Positions 47,087 to 59,576 of a DNA stretch of 64,000 nucleotides are shown one piece after another. Source of the stretch: Rosa chinensis (Eukaryota; Streptophyta; Magnoliopsida; Rosales; Rosaceae). The stretch covers positions 253,001 to 317,000 of the forward strand of contig NC_037089.1 of the NCBI RefSeq assembly GCF_002994745.2, in the 5' to 3' direction. The notes beneath the pieces were generated by a model. That model had not been told where the DNA came from, made no database searches, and saw only the letters and a program-made list of their open reading frames with translations. The translations under genes and the position numbers were made by a program. Positions within the stretch are counted from its first letter, which is position 1, and every line of letters starts with the position of its first letter.

Positions 47087-47833
47087 TAGCTAAGTTTGTG
47101 TTTCTTCTAAAGTCATACACGTCCTTTCTTTCGGTACATGATTTGACATTGTATATGGACCAAACTAAATCACTTTATATATATACTAGCATTAGCTTCG
47201 TCATCAAGTTATTTACTTGTACTGCGAACTATACGAACGTACCTTTGCTTAATTTGTCATTAGTTAGTAGCTTGATCGAAATATAAGAGGATTGATGTGT
47301 ACACATTATCATGCACAAATATACGACACAATTTCACTCGCATAATTTGATAATACATGGCTATATAGTGTATTCAAACCACATAGTGTTGTGATTAATG
47401 TTTTTTGATGGCATTGTTTGATGTTTAGCAGCTAGCTACAGTTTAACGCACTACTTACACAAGATTAACTAGCAACGGGAAATAGATTGAGTTAAGTGAA
47501 CAGCCTCTTTCTAAGTAGCTCTAATTTTAATTAGAAAAGAAGAAGAAAAAAGCTCTAAGTTAGGTTTCCCTAGTAGTTCAGGAACGTACAACTTCACAAA
47601 TCCCATCTACATATATACAGATTAATAGATCAGTTAATTTGTGTGTGAACAGTATTGGTATGAGGTCAACACTCAACACCAAATCACATGGCCGCAGCCT
47701 GCAGGCAATGACATTATGGAAATTAGCTCCACAAACAAATACATATGGCCTGATAACAGAAGATCCCCTAATCAAGTAATTACCGTGCATTCATTCATGC
47801 ATGAGTATCAACTCTTCTTTGCGGGCATGACAT
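47087..47833. other. Intergenic DNA
   Basis: No gene or repeat recognised. Confidence 0.5.
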
Positions 47834-48792
47834 ATATATGCTCTGTATCTATTTTTTGCTCGAAGAAAATAAATTTTGTATTAGATGTTTCAAATGATAT
47901 ACCACAATACAAAGAGATATAAAAGACCCCAGTAAATAGAGGCACGTAGGTCCAATAAATAAGGCACGTAGGCCTAGTAAAAGAAAATTAAAGCCCCTAA
48001 CATGCTTGGCCCAAATACAATTTGAAAGCCCATAACTGAAAATGAAAAACCCTAGAACTAATGCTAGAAGCCACCAAGAGAATAGCAGCTCCATCCCTAG
48101 AATACTACGGCCGCCACCTCCATGGCGTTGCTTGAAGAGTATCAGCCACCAAAGCACCATCCTGCTTCCTTCTACACTGGTTGGGACACTACACACAGGG
48201 CTCAAAGATGCCCAAGAAAAATCAAGTAACCTATCAGAGTGTGATTGCGAAAATCGAGCCACTCACTGTTGAGGAACGAAAATTCGCCAACAGGCATAAG
48301 TTCGTTTAGCAGTGGTGGAGAATGAAGCAAATCCGGAAGCACTAGCAACCAATTGCATCCAAATAGGACATGGACAGTTTTGAAGGTAGATCTGGACTAG
48401 AGGAGTAGAAAATCGGTAAGACTAGAGGAGTAGAAAATCGGTAACAAATAAGCATAATTGGGTTGTAGGGATGGGAAAAGTAAGGGGTGGAGATGGGGTG
48501 AAGGCGGTGAAGATGAGAGCAGTTCTCATCAATATAAAGCCTGTAAGAGCAGTATGGCATGGAGAGGTAGAGAAATAGTAGATGGGGAAAGTGGGTGGAG
48601 GAGAGAGAGGAACAAGAAGGTGATTGAAGGGGTAGAGGAGATGGACGGGATTGAAGGGGTGGGGTTGGAGATGGAGGTAAAGATGGGAGTCGGTGGCCTC
48701 TCAAAAAAGTGGCTGGGTTACAGAAAATTTCTAGAGAGAAGGTAGACCCTCTCTCTCTAGAAACTGTCTAACGAATATATGCTCTGTATCTA
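47834..48792 (-). mobile_element. Minus-strand retroposon with 18-bp target-site duplication
   Basis: ATATATGCTCTGTATCTA lies at 47834-47851 and again at 48775-48792, with the inserted 923 bp between. A short T-run begins the insert (minus-strand poly(A)) and a CTCTCTCTCTAGAAA-type sequence closes it (5' end). The interior has an AGGCACGTAGG repeat near 47940-47973, a duplicated ACTAGAGGAGTAGAAAATCG near 48395-48441, and no recognisable protein. Confidence 0.8.
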
Positions 48793-49636
48793 GCTCATTA
48801 TGAAATTTAGACGATCTGCATGCATATGTACGTGGGCTCAAGAAGCTTGATCCCACTGACATAACATTCTTGGCTCGCAGAGAAATCTAAGACCATCCAA
48901 TTCATTAGTACATGTACACCCAGAAATTTGTTCATTTCAAAACGTATTATCATCATCTGAGTTACTCATGAGCGGGGAATATCTATTCCTAATTCTAATC
49001 TGAATGTGATCAAAGCAATCATCAAATTCAGATTGAAAAATAATATTAAATTTGCTCGTAATTATAGTTTATATAAACGTATATCTTACTACCGTTTTAA
49101 TATGAGGAAGCATACTCAGTCACTGTACAGATTACCAACAAAAAATAATATAGTACCCTTCTCGAAAATGACTATACCCACTGGCCATTGAACCCTTCAT
49201 CACCGCCATTATATATATGTGAATGAAACTGCAGGCACATGGCATTTTGTCATATGGAATTTCTCCATGTATTACCAACTATTTCTTCACATGGCAATTG
49301 GAAAATCTAATTCGATCAGCTTCTCTTCTTTGATTAGTAAATAACTAATTAATCCTATATACATACATTTTTTATTTGTTTCACTCGATCAGTACTTCTA
49401 CGCGCGCAAACTGTTCATGGTTGACGCCAGGATCAATCATTGAACATATATGCACCTCGATCGCTAGCTAGCTATATATGGTGTTCCACGATCATTACAC
49501 TATACGATACATCATTAGCTATATATCTACTTTGACCTGTATACAATTAAATACAAACACATAACTTATGAGATTAGTTAATATCCGCAGTTTTTCTCAA
49601 CATTGGCACGTTAATCATCAAACGCATGAACTTAAA

Positions 49637-49699
<63 letters not shown>

Positions 49700-49919
49700 G
49701 AGGGAGGGAGGGGGGGAATTGCATCCTCTTGATTGAAAATCTTTGCTCACGCAATGCCTTTGCTCTTGCATGATGCTGGCTCATCAAGCACTTTCAATCG
49801 CTATAGTAGCTATCTAAAAATGTTTCTCGTAATTTGAAGCCCTTTTGGCAATCGTAGAGAAAGCACTATATATATACATACATACATACATACACACATA
49901 CATACATATATATATAAGA
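48793..49919. other. AT-rich intergenic DNA with microsatellites
   Basis: A TA tract followed by a GA tract lies at about 49640-49694, and ATAC-type repeats near 49868-49910. No gene seen. Confidence 0.5.
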
Positions 49920-50308
49920 TTTTATCCAGAGCGGAGTTCCGCTTTGAAATTATGGAGTGAACTTCGAGTTTTTCGTCGTTTTTAGGTTGTATATCCACAT
50001 CTCGACCGTTCAGTTTTTAGGTACTATTGTATAGATCATCTCTGCAAATTTTCAGCCAAATTGATGACCGTTAAGGCATTGATAACTGCCTTAAATATAG
50101 TACGGTTCAGGTTGGACAGATTCAGTTCGTCGATTGGTTTAAGCGAGTTAGATACCTTAACGATCATCAATTTGGCTAAAAATTTGTAGAGATGATCTAA
50201 ATACTAGTACCTAAAAACTGAACGGTTGAGATGTTGATATGCGACCTAAAAGTGACCAAAAACTCGAAGTTCACTCTGTAATTTCAAAGCAGACCTACGC
50301 TCTAGATA
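49920..50308. mobile_element. Fold-back element B, same family as element A
   Basis: Arms of about 170 bp (left GCTTTGAAATTATGGAGTGA through ATAGATCATCTCTGCAAA; right its complement) flank a centre near 50110. The core ATAGATCATCTCTGCAAA, CAGCCAAATTGATGACCGTT is shared with element A at 46.7 kb, while the outermost ends differ. No coding capacity. Confidence 0.75.
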
Positions 50309-53130
50309 GGACCTGTGTATATATATAACTTCATGACTTGAATCAAACCATAGATTGTTAATACTACTGCATCAAATTTCAGAGAAGACCTTGTGTTTTT
50401 TCGGGAGGGGAAGACCCAAGGGAAACTTGTGTATATATATGTTGCTCAATCGATGATTACAATTGTAAATTGTTTGATAACATGGGGTGTAGAACCTGTG
50501 CCTTGGGGCTTGGGCTCACATGGTTTGCTCTGATTGATTGATTGATTCTGAAGCTCACCAACATAATTCTGCCACGCACGTACTCAGTAGCGCGCTTGAG
50601 AAACCCTAAATCATGCGCTAAACTCATGGAAGCAATTAGCAAGGAAAACCCGCAAGGAAAAAGTATATAAATATATATACATACACAATCCAATTTTTTA
50701 TTGGTAAATTTAGACAACATTTTAATCAAAGAACCCCAGGAATTTAAATTGTCAGTTAGGATATTCTATACAATGATGAAACCTGGAATCGAGGCTTCAA
50801 CACATGCATCGATCGTGAGGATCTTACTTTAATATTTGATTGGATAATTCATCAGTGTGTGTGTGTGTGTGTGATTATCAGTGTCCCGGACTCCCGGTCT
50901 AAAATTCCCAGTTCATATTGCTCTAGTTGATTTTTCCATATTGGAGATTTGGAGGGAGTGATTATTGTCTTGGTGCTTGCCAAAAATAAAGGTACGTAGT
51001 ACTGGGCGGTCACTCATTGGCCTCTGAAGCCAGTGAGCACGAAGTTATAAGTATGTGGTTTGAAAATACATGCCCATAAAATTCATGTAATCATGAGTTC
51101 ACATTGTACAGAAGGTTTTTCTTGCCTCACAAGTTATAAGTGTATATGTTGGCATGGGTAAGTGGCTACTTATATACCTACAACTCCAGAAGGGAAAACA
51201 ATCTCTGTAACTGAGTCGAAAAAGGTGCGTTAATTATGATACAACAAAATGTAAAGAAGCAAAGCGACCAGTTGTTTTTAGGTACCAAATGTAGCGCCTG
51301 TATCGTGTGGCCGGTAAGTGGTAACCGGTGAGATGATTGATTAAGAAAGTGGACGATCGATGCATGCAAGCACAAAACCTAACTAGCTAGCTACTTGGGC
51401 CCAAACATATATGCAGCTAGCTAGCAGATTACAGTAATGAGAACACAATTAACTGGAGGGGATAAAAGCATGCTGGTATGAGAATATTGTTATTTCACCC
51501 CCATAACGATCGAGGAGTCAGCAGCTGCAGCAGTTGGAAAGAAAAAGAGAGTTTCTTTTTTTGACTAATTGGATATATTATCCAGAACTAGAACATGGTT
51601 TGATCGATTATATAATTTAGAGTTTTGGGCCATGAGAACTACGCCGGTTACTTCTCCGTCTTCTACTTCATTTGTCACGTTGCCTAGGCCTTCTATATAT
51701 TCTATATATTTACTAATCTAATTTGCATCTGCATTTTCCATCAAATTGCATTATACACCCAACTTATCATCATCATAGATTCATTATAAACTTAACAAAT
51801 GTAAATACTTAAGAGAGCTAACATGCACTTAAGAAAGCTAGCTAACATGCTGTTTCTCCTTCCGCTCCCATTAACATATCCATATTTCCCATATATATAT
51901 ATGTAAATATACTTTAGTTAATACGGCAAGCTATTGCTAACATATGATCAAGTAATGATTATAATTACAAAGCTATTGCAAACAGCTATATCTTCATTCT
52001 AGCCTCAAGAGAACAAAACGTTATCATGTATATCAGATATATAAGTGACGAACGAAGTATTTGAAGAATCGTTACTCGACATATGATCAGTTCTTAGTTT
52101 TACTCTTTTAGGGTATTAAAGTTTCGCTATATTGAGTCTTTATTGTTTGGTTTATACTGTCCAACTGGAAGAAGACGGAATATACACATGGTGTTTTCTG
52201 TTTTTTGGTTACTGGCCGGAGCGGAGGCTCAATGCAAAAAAGCCAGACATGTCTAACTACAAACTATCGAACTACTTGATATGGGAATCCTCCACAACTG
52301 AACTGGTCCAAATATGGATCCACAACTGTTTAATAGGGAATCCTCTACAACTAGTTCAATATGGGAATCCTCCACAAAAGTCATTCATTTTTTTATTTTT
52401 ATTTTTAAACATTACTCGATTGACCTCATTCAATAGTTAATTACAATAATTTAAACTCAAACTCTCAACACCATCAATTGACAAGAAAAGCAGATGGTGG
52501 CTTACTGATGGTTTCTTTGCCTTTCACAATGTTATTTTTCTTGCTTTGATCGATTTCTGTAAATATTATGTTTTAACTTTTACAGTATAAGCATGTATGA
52601 CGGTTGAAGCTAGGGTTCTTAATTTGAAGTAGTACAAAGCAATCAAGTGCGTAATGACAGCATAAAAGGGAATAGGACAAGAAGAAGTTAATTGATATGG
52701 CAATATGGAATAGACATAATGTCATATAGCTAGCACGGTGTTTTACTACTTGCCGGTGAAGCAAGATAAAGGCAAAACAATAGCAAATATTGTCACGCAT
52801 CATAAGCACCCTAAAAGAAGAAGCAAATGGGGATGGGTACGTTGATCGATCACCTGATGCTATACGTACTACTTGTAACAAATTAACATCTAAATTGAAT
52901 AAGTTTACGCAAGGTCAATTTGGTTAAGAAAAGAGGAGAGCTAAACCTAATTATAAGAAAAGCAATTTATCCCTCCAAGTCTAAGTTCATAACAGCATAT
53001 ATAGCAACCTACGTAAGGACATTTCAGCGCCGTTTGCTTGCTTGCTTGCTTGCTTTAGGGCTCTTATTTTTTGTTACAAGCCCAAATTAATTAACTAATA
53101 AAACATACTCTCTCACCTCACCTCATTTTA
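50309..53130. other. Intergenic DNA upstream of polygalacturonase 3
   Basis: No gene recognised. At 52279-52377 there are three imperfect copies of a TATGGGAATCCTCCACAAC unit. A GCTT tetranucleotide run lies at 53035-53055. A GT microsatellite lies near 50856-50872. Confidence 0.5.
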
Positions 53131-53134
53131 AGCC

Positions 53135-53142
53135 TATAAATA
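53135..53142 (+). promoter_or_regulatory. TATA box of polygalacturonase 3
   Basis: TATAAATA about 205 bp upstream of the start codon, implying a 5' UTR of roughly 170-180 bases. No nearer TATA box was seen. Confidence 0.55.
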
Positions 53143-53345
53143 CCCCTTTCAATCGTTTCAACTTCCTCACAATCAATAGCATCGAAAAAATCTTCCTCAC
53201 AATCAACCTGCTCCCGATCCCCACAAGGCCTTCTTTCAACTCCACCATCATTAGCCTCTCCATTATTTTCTCAAATTATATAAGACATTCTGTCTTTCTT
53301 TCTCATTTTCGGTCGATTATCTCAGCAAATCGATCAACTAGTCAA

Positions 53346-55438
53346 ATGGCAAACCACAAATGGCAAACCATATTCCTATTTATTTTCATCAACTCCGCCA
53401 TGGCCAAGGCAGTCACTTACAGCGTGACCACCTTAGGAGCCAAACCAGATGGCAAGACCGACTCAACTAAGGCCTTCCTTTCTGCATGGGCTAAAGCTTG
53501 TGCCTCGGTGAAACCCGCTGTGATTTACGTGCCGGCAGGGAGGTTCTTGCTCCGCAATGCCCTGTTCAGCGGACCATGCAAGAACAGCCTCATCACCTTC
53601 CGCATTGCTGGCACCCTCGTTGCTCCGTCCGATTACCGGGTCATTGGAAATGCCGGTAACTGGCTCCTCTTTCGGCAAGTCAACGGTGTTACCATTTCCG
53701 GTGGAATTCTTGACGGTCAAGGCACTGGTTTGTGGGCGTGCAAGAACTCCGGCAAGAGTTGCCCCACCGGATCCACGGTAAGCAATTAAGCAGCATAATT
53801 ACTTCTCCAATATAATTAAACTTGTCCTTTAATTAGGGCTAACATTGTTTATTCACACAAGAGTGCCTCATATTATAAGAAAAGTTGAAGAGTCCATCTG
53901 AATCCGACTACAGTACCTTTCACGCATTGGGTAAAAAGTTGAATAGATTAATGGGCATGATTGACTAATTAAAAGCATGATCACTGTTAATTCTCACTTC
54001 TTTCGCATTCTAGGTCACCAAACTGATCATATATATGCATTAGTTACGTGTGAGTTTATAGTTTTCTTGGGAATGGATTATAGACAGGTACGTAACCGTT
54101 TCACTATCTTCATTTAAGAGTTAGTCTCCTTGCTTTACTGATTAAATTGAGGATTTTGAATTAAACTTACAAAAGAGTACTATATTGAAAGTTGTTATTT
54201 GATTCTTAATCTGGAGATAATCCCATGATCCCTGTGATGGTGCATGCATATGAACCCAACACCCTCTCTTCCGTCCATCACTCGCACAATTTTTCTCCTG
54301 AAAATGTCAGCCATTTATTAGTTATCAGAACAAGAAACTTTGATAAATATCCAATGCATGTGCTTATAGCCTGTTTGTCAATATTAGCTAGTGAAAATTT
54401 CAAAGGTCAATGTACGATAATTATTGAATGCTTCCATAACGGATTCGTACTTAGCATGAATTATGTTGTGTATTGATTAATTAATATCTCGATTATTTGC
54501 AGACATTGAGTTTTTCCAACTCCAACAATATTGTGGTAAGTGGATTGGTATCTCTAAACAGCCAAAAGTTTCACATAGTCATCAACGGTTGCAACAATGT
54601 TAAAATGCAAGGGGTTAAAGTATCAGCCTCCGGCAACAGCCCTAACACCGACGGTATCCATGTTCAAATGTCGTCGGGTGTTACCATTCTCAACTCAAAG
54701 ATCTCTACCGGTGATGATTGTGTATCAATTGGTCCTGGCACTTCTAACTTGTGGATTGAAAATGTTGCATGCGGACCGGGTCACGGAATTAGGTACTTAA
54801 ACCGTTGGAGATATACATACATATCATGGTAATAAATTATATTTTTGGGGTTTAAAAGTTTCTAAGATTTGGTATGGTTGTGGTGCAGCATTGGGAGTCT
54901 AGGCAAAGACCTACAGGAAGCTGGTGTGCAAAATGTAACGGTCAAAACAGTGACATTTACCAATACTCAAAATGGTGTGAGGATCAAGTCCTGGGGGAGG
55001 GCTAGCACTGGATTTGCCAGGAACATTCTTTTCCAACATGCTATCATGATTAACGTTCAAAATCCAATACTCATCGATCAACAATATTGTCCCGACAAGA
55101 AAGGCTGCCCTGGCCAGGTAAGATATCGTGAGCCCACTTTTATCAGATATGGGCCACGCCCACAACCTCTTTCTTGTTAAGCATGAGATCTGACTTAATC
55201 TGTTCACGTAATACAGGTTTCTGGAGTTAAAATCAGTGATGTGACATATCAAGACATTCATGGTACATCGGCAACAGAAGTTGCAGTGAAATTTGATTGT
55301 AGTTCAAAGTACCCATGTAGCAGAATCAGATTAGAGAATGTGAAGCTCATTTACAAGAATAACCGAGGAGCTCTAGCTTCATGTAGCAATGCTGGTGGAA
55401 CATCTGCGGGTACGGTGCAGCCTACAAGTTGTCTATAG
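53346..55438 (+). CDS. Polygalacturonase 3 (GH28), secreted pectin hydrolase
   Basis: Four exons, 53346-53777, 54503-54792, 54889-55117 and 55217-55438, encode 390 aa. The N-terminal hydrophobic stretch ([14 protein letters not shown]) is a likely signal peptide. GH28 motifs SPNTDG, TGDDC, GPGHG and VRIKSW are intact. Central exons (290 and 229 nt) match polygalacturonases 1 and 2 exactly, but this copy is on the opposite strand and diverged more ([23 protein letters not shown]). Intron 1 is long (725 bp) compared with the other copies (84 and 91 bp). Exo- or endo-activity and expression site are not decidable from sequence; the family clade is often pollen-expressed. Confidence 0.93.
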
Positions 55439-57937
55439 TAGGACGTGCTTGGAGCAAAAGGAAGATATCGAATTAATTAAATTATAGCCTAGAAGATCTT
55501 TAGTGTGTGTGTAGTAGTAGTTGATTGTTTGAACGAATTGAAGTAGTAATTGCTTGAGCCTGTGGCGTTGGCAGCTCCAATCCTATTATTTGTTGATCGA
55601 GCGTCCCCTGTAGCCTGGCCTTGCAATTAACTGCGAGCTGCTAGTTACTTAATAAGTTGTCTTGGTCTAACCGCTTTGGTGGTATTAGCTTGTGGATCTT
55701 GGTTGTTTTGATCGACCTAAGGTGTCTTTTTATTTATTTATTATTATTTTTTTTTTGCAATAAATGAGATGAGGCATAGTTTACTATACAATAAAAATGA
55801 CATGAATTCAACAAAATTATAGGTAAAGACTGACAAGTCATGCTTTGAAAGTTGATAACAAAGTGATTAGATATGATGTTTATTCATACTTTGAACTTAT
55901 ATCACATATAAAAATATAAAATGGTTCACCTCTCATGAGAGGTGATCACCTCGATCGCTTCTTTGAAAGTGCAAAAGAACCCTAGCCTCCTCCGGCCATT
56001 TCTGTCTCTCCCACTTTATTCTTTTTCGTTTTTGCTTTCAATGGTAAACGTGACTTTAGAAATCAAGTTTTGTTGGTTGTTCATTGACTGGCTTAATGTC
56101 CCTTTTGATCTGCATTTTTCTTTTTCTTTTCATTTATTTTTCAATTTGAGAGTTTACCGGTTCCAAATTCCAATGTGAACTTCTTCTGCATAAAATTTGT
56201 ACTAGCCTTCCTGCACGCGCAAGTGCAGAAGATCTGAGCTCACGCGTGTGTAGTAATTTTTTTTATTTTTTATTTTTTTAGTGTTTTATATGTGTAGATG
56301 TAATTTTGTTACCACTAAGGCGCGTGCGGAAGGTTTGCGCTAGCACGTGCGTAGTACTTTTTTATTTTTTTAATTATTACATTACATGTGTCGATGTAAT
56401 ATTGTTAGCATTAATAGTTTGTTTTCATATCTCTTTACACACATTGACAGACGATAGAGGAACAAAAACTTAATCTACTTTCAACTATATTGATCTTGGT
56501 CAACTGTGCGATTTGCTAATCTTCTTACCACGCTCGTTCGTGTGAATTATCTTTCCTATGAGTATGCACCTCTACTAAATGTTTCTTACTTTCGTTCAAC
56601 GCGGTTGGTAATTTGTGATTTTTTTTTCTTTTTGTCTAATTATACTCAGTAATGTTTTATGTGGTTGGTAATTTTTAAAGTCAGATTTGTTAATGCCTTT
56701 CTAGGCCACCATTAAGAGAAAACAGTTAAATTATCAACATGTATAGTCCTACAACTTCAAGTTCTGGATCATGAGCTGTGGTCATATGTTGTATGACTTT
56801 CCCTGTGAAATTAGCATTATATCATATGCAGCTTGTTTTAATTCATTTGCTTATGGGGGATATATTATTAGCCAAAATGTAAGCTGTAAATCCATAATAA
56901 CTCGAGTAATTTCCCTACTCATTGTCAATGTGAATTTCTTACTAATTAACTCTAACATTACTTTAGTTGGTTAATGGTCTGTTTTTTCATCTATGTACGT
57001 GAAGACATACCATTAATTAACGAAATACTCATAGAAAATGTTGAAAAGAAAGACGACATAACTGCATTTCTATATCGATCATCTACTCTGTCAAGTATAG
57101 AGAATTCAGTAATATCTATTACAGTTCAATTGTAACATATCAAACACTTTTAGTTTCTTAAAATACCAAAATATCAAAGCCAGCCCTCAACTTTGCATTA
57201 CTTGATTCTCCCAAGATCTTCATTTCAACTTCGTGTTTGGCCTTTCACTCATTGAGTCTTTCTCGTCAGATATTCAACTCAGAATAAGAAAGGAGAAGAG
57301 ACACATAACAACTTATTTGTTGTTAAGAGAAGCAAACCAGCAAAATAGTGAAGGAAAAAATTAGTCAAGCAAAACAAATATTCATTCAATAAACTAATCA
57401 TAGACATAATAAATAATCTAAGAAACCAAACTCAATGAACCTTATGCTTCAGTTTATCCAAATTCGTAGCATAACTGGATTCATATTTGAATTGATATCC
57501 AAACAAATATTTTGAAAAAGATTTCATGAACTTTTTTCATCTTTATCACAATTAAAAGTGCAAAAAAAAAAAAAACAGATTATAATTGAAATTCTTAGTA
57601 CCATGTCCATATGCATGAACATTTTCCTTTTCATCGATATCAAATGTCACCAACAAATTCTATATACTTGGAAAAAGTTTTTGGATAGAAAGAAACAAAA
57701 ACAAAAACAAAAATATTGTGAAATATTCTCCACAGAAACATAAATTCACACCTTTCTAGTTAACAAAACAGAAAGTCAGGAAGAGGAGTACCTGACATCG
57801 CAACAATGTACTGTATGTTTGTATCTGCATTACCTATAGTGGTGACACAAAAAACAAATGAAAAAAAATATATATAAATTGGTGCAATGGAGAAAAAATT
57901 CAGTTGAAAGGAGAAGAAAGGAAAGAAACCAAAACTC
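55439..57937. other. Intergenic DNA with an imperfect tandem duplication
   Basis: At about 56210-56415 two roughly 100-bp units share a GCGTGTGTAGTA/ACGTGCGTAGTA block, a T-rich stretch and GTGTAGATGTAATTTTGTTA/GTGTCGATGTAATATTGTTA. No gene seen in the rest. Confidence 0.5.
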
Positions 57938-58070
57938 TGTTGAGAATATATACATCCCACATGGGAAAAATGGAACCTTGCCTATGGGTTTATAAGGGTT
58001 TGGGCCACTCCATCCATTGCCAATTGGTTTTGGATGTGAACCCCAGATTACTTTATCATGGTATCAGAAC
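57938..58070 (+). mobile_element. Short TRIM-type LTR followed by a PBS
   Basis: A 121-bp block (57938-58058) starts TGTTGAGA and ends ATCA and has the conserved layout of plant TRIM LTRs (CCCACATGGGAAAAATGGAACC, TATGGGTTTATAAGGGTTTGGGCC). TGGTATCAGAAC at 58059-58070 differs by one base from the usual tRNA-Met PBS. No matching right-hand LTR was found, so it is either a remnant or the 5' end of the chimeric element downstream. Confidence 0.6.
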
Positions 58071-59033
58071 TATGACTCTTGATCCTGTGGACTATTTCTG
58101 ACTTTAGAAGTGTTCGTCTACTTCTAGCTTCCGCATTTGAGCTTCGTTGTTCTTCATCAGTCTCTTTAAGCTTCATCAAGGTGAAAACCTACCCTAGATC
58201 TGTGATTCGATGATGAAAGTGACTCATAGCTTGCTTTTACAATTGCGTGAGCTCTGAAAATCATGTTCTACGGTTCCGCATAATCTCAATTCAGCTCATA
58301 CTCTGCATTTTGTGCCCTAATTTTTTCAACTGTGCTCGTCGACTTCAATTGGTAGGTTACTGCTTCAGTGCTACAATTTCTCAGCAAAACCTCATACTCA
58401 TTAAATTTGGAATTTACAGTATGCTCAGATCCTACTTTTGGTCATGTGACGATTATGGATATCACTTAATTGTCCTGCTTTTCGTTTGACTAAACATTGC
58501 TTCTAGTGGTTGCCCTGTACACATTTGATTTTGGAATGGATTCTGGGGGCTTAGTTGTCTGACTTTCAAGTTGAAGGGTTGTTATTCTATTTGGCTTTTC
58601 ATCGAACTTTTTCTGGAAAATTCACATTATTATCTATTAAGTTCACCTAGTTTACTGGTATTTGGAGTTTCTGCACTGCTATACATGTGTGTTGTTGCTG
58701 GATTCTTCCTACATATGATGGATGCTGCTATGATTGAAAACTTGCATTGGTCTATGAAGCACTGAAGTTTTTGGAATAATAAACAGAGTTATGTTGATTA
58801 GTGATGTTACTGTGAGTTGGATGGTGATGTTTAAAGACAAAGTCTTGAATTAAACAAAACAAAGTCATGTTGCAAGCCATATGGTGGCTTTGAAAACAAA
58901 GTTTTCATAAAGTTTGGTGGTAGTCAAAAACAAACAAAAGTTTGGCGATTAGTGAAATTGGAATTTCATTGATTCATTTTGGAGTTGGATTATTTGACAT
59001 ACTTGGTGTCAGCAAACTCTGGTTAGAGTATAT

Positions 59034-59576
59034 ATGGCCTCTAGTCAAACTTCATTTGAGATTTATATGTTGCTTGGTATGATGACGAGAAGATTGGATT
59101 ACTATAACTTCATTACTTGGAGCTATCAATTTCAAACTCTTTTAGAGGGACAGGACCTCTTCGGTTATATTGATGGCAACACTCTTTGTCCTACAAAGTA
59201 TGCGATCACTGATAGTGAGGAAGTAACAGGTGAGATCACAGCAGCCTACAAAATGTGGAAGAAAACAGATAAAGCTTTGCTTAGTCTTCTTATTGCAACT
59301 GTGGATGATGAAATAATGGACATTGTGGTCGGAAGCAAGTCTTCAAGGGAGGCATGGCCTTGTCTACAGCAAAGATTCTCACCTGTGTCTAGAGCTGACA
59401 TAATGCAGCTCAAGACTGACCTTCAAACAATCAAGAAAGGAAATGATTCTATTGAGAGGTACTTGATTCACGTGAAGCGTGCTAGATATCAGTTAGTTTC
59501 TATTGGGGTTACCATCTTAGATGAAGACATAGTTGTTGTGACTCTAAATGGGCTCCCTGGAGAATATAATGATTAG
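59034..59576 (+). pseudogene. Copia Gag N-terminal part, cut by a frameshift
   Basis: A 180-codon frame of the UBN2/retrotran-gag type: NFITWSYQFQTLL, AYKMWKKTDKALLSLLIATV, AWPCLQQRFSP, QLKTDLQTIKKG and LNGLPGEYND. The stop comes just after this last motif; Gag continues in the next frame as MIRTVIHARDTPITLENLRSQL, so one small indel near 59570 separates the parts. Confidence 0.8.

Noticed and set aside
48458..48745. 95-codon Gly/Glu/Arg-rich frame in the 47.8-kb retroposon
   Set aside because: Low-complexity purine-rich sequence read as protein; the complementary frame is equally open.
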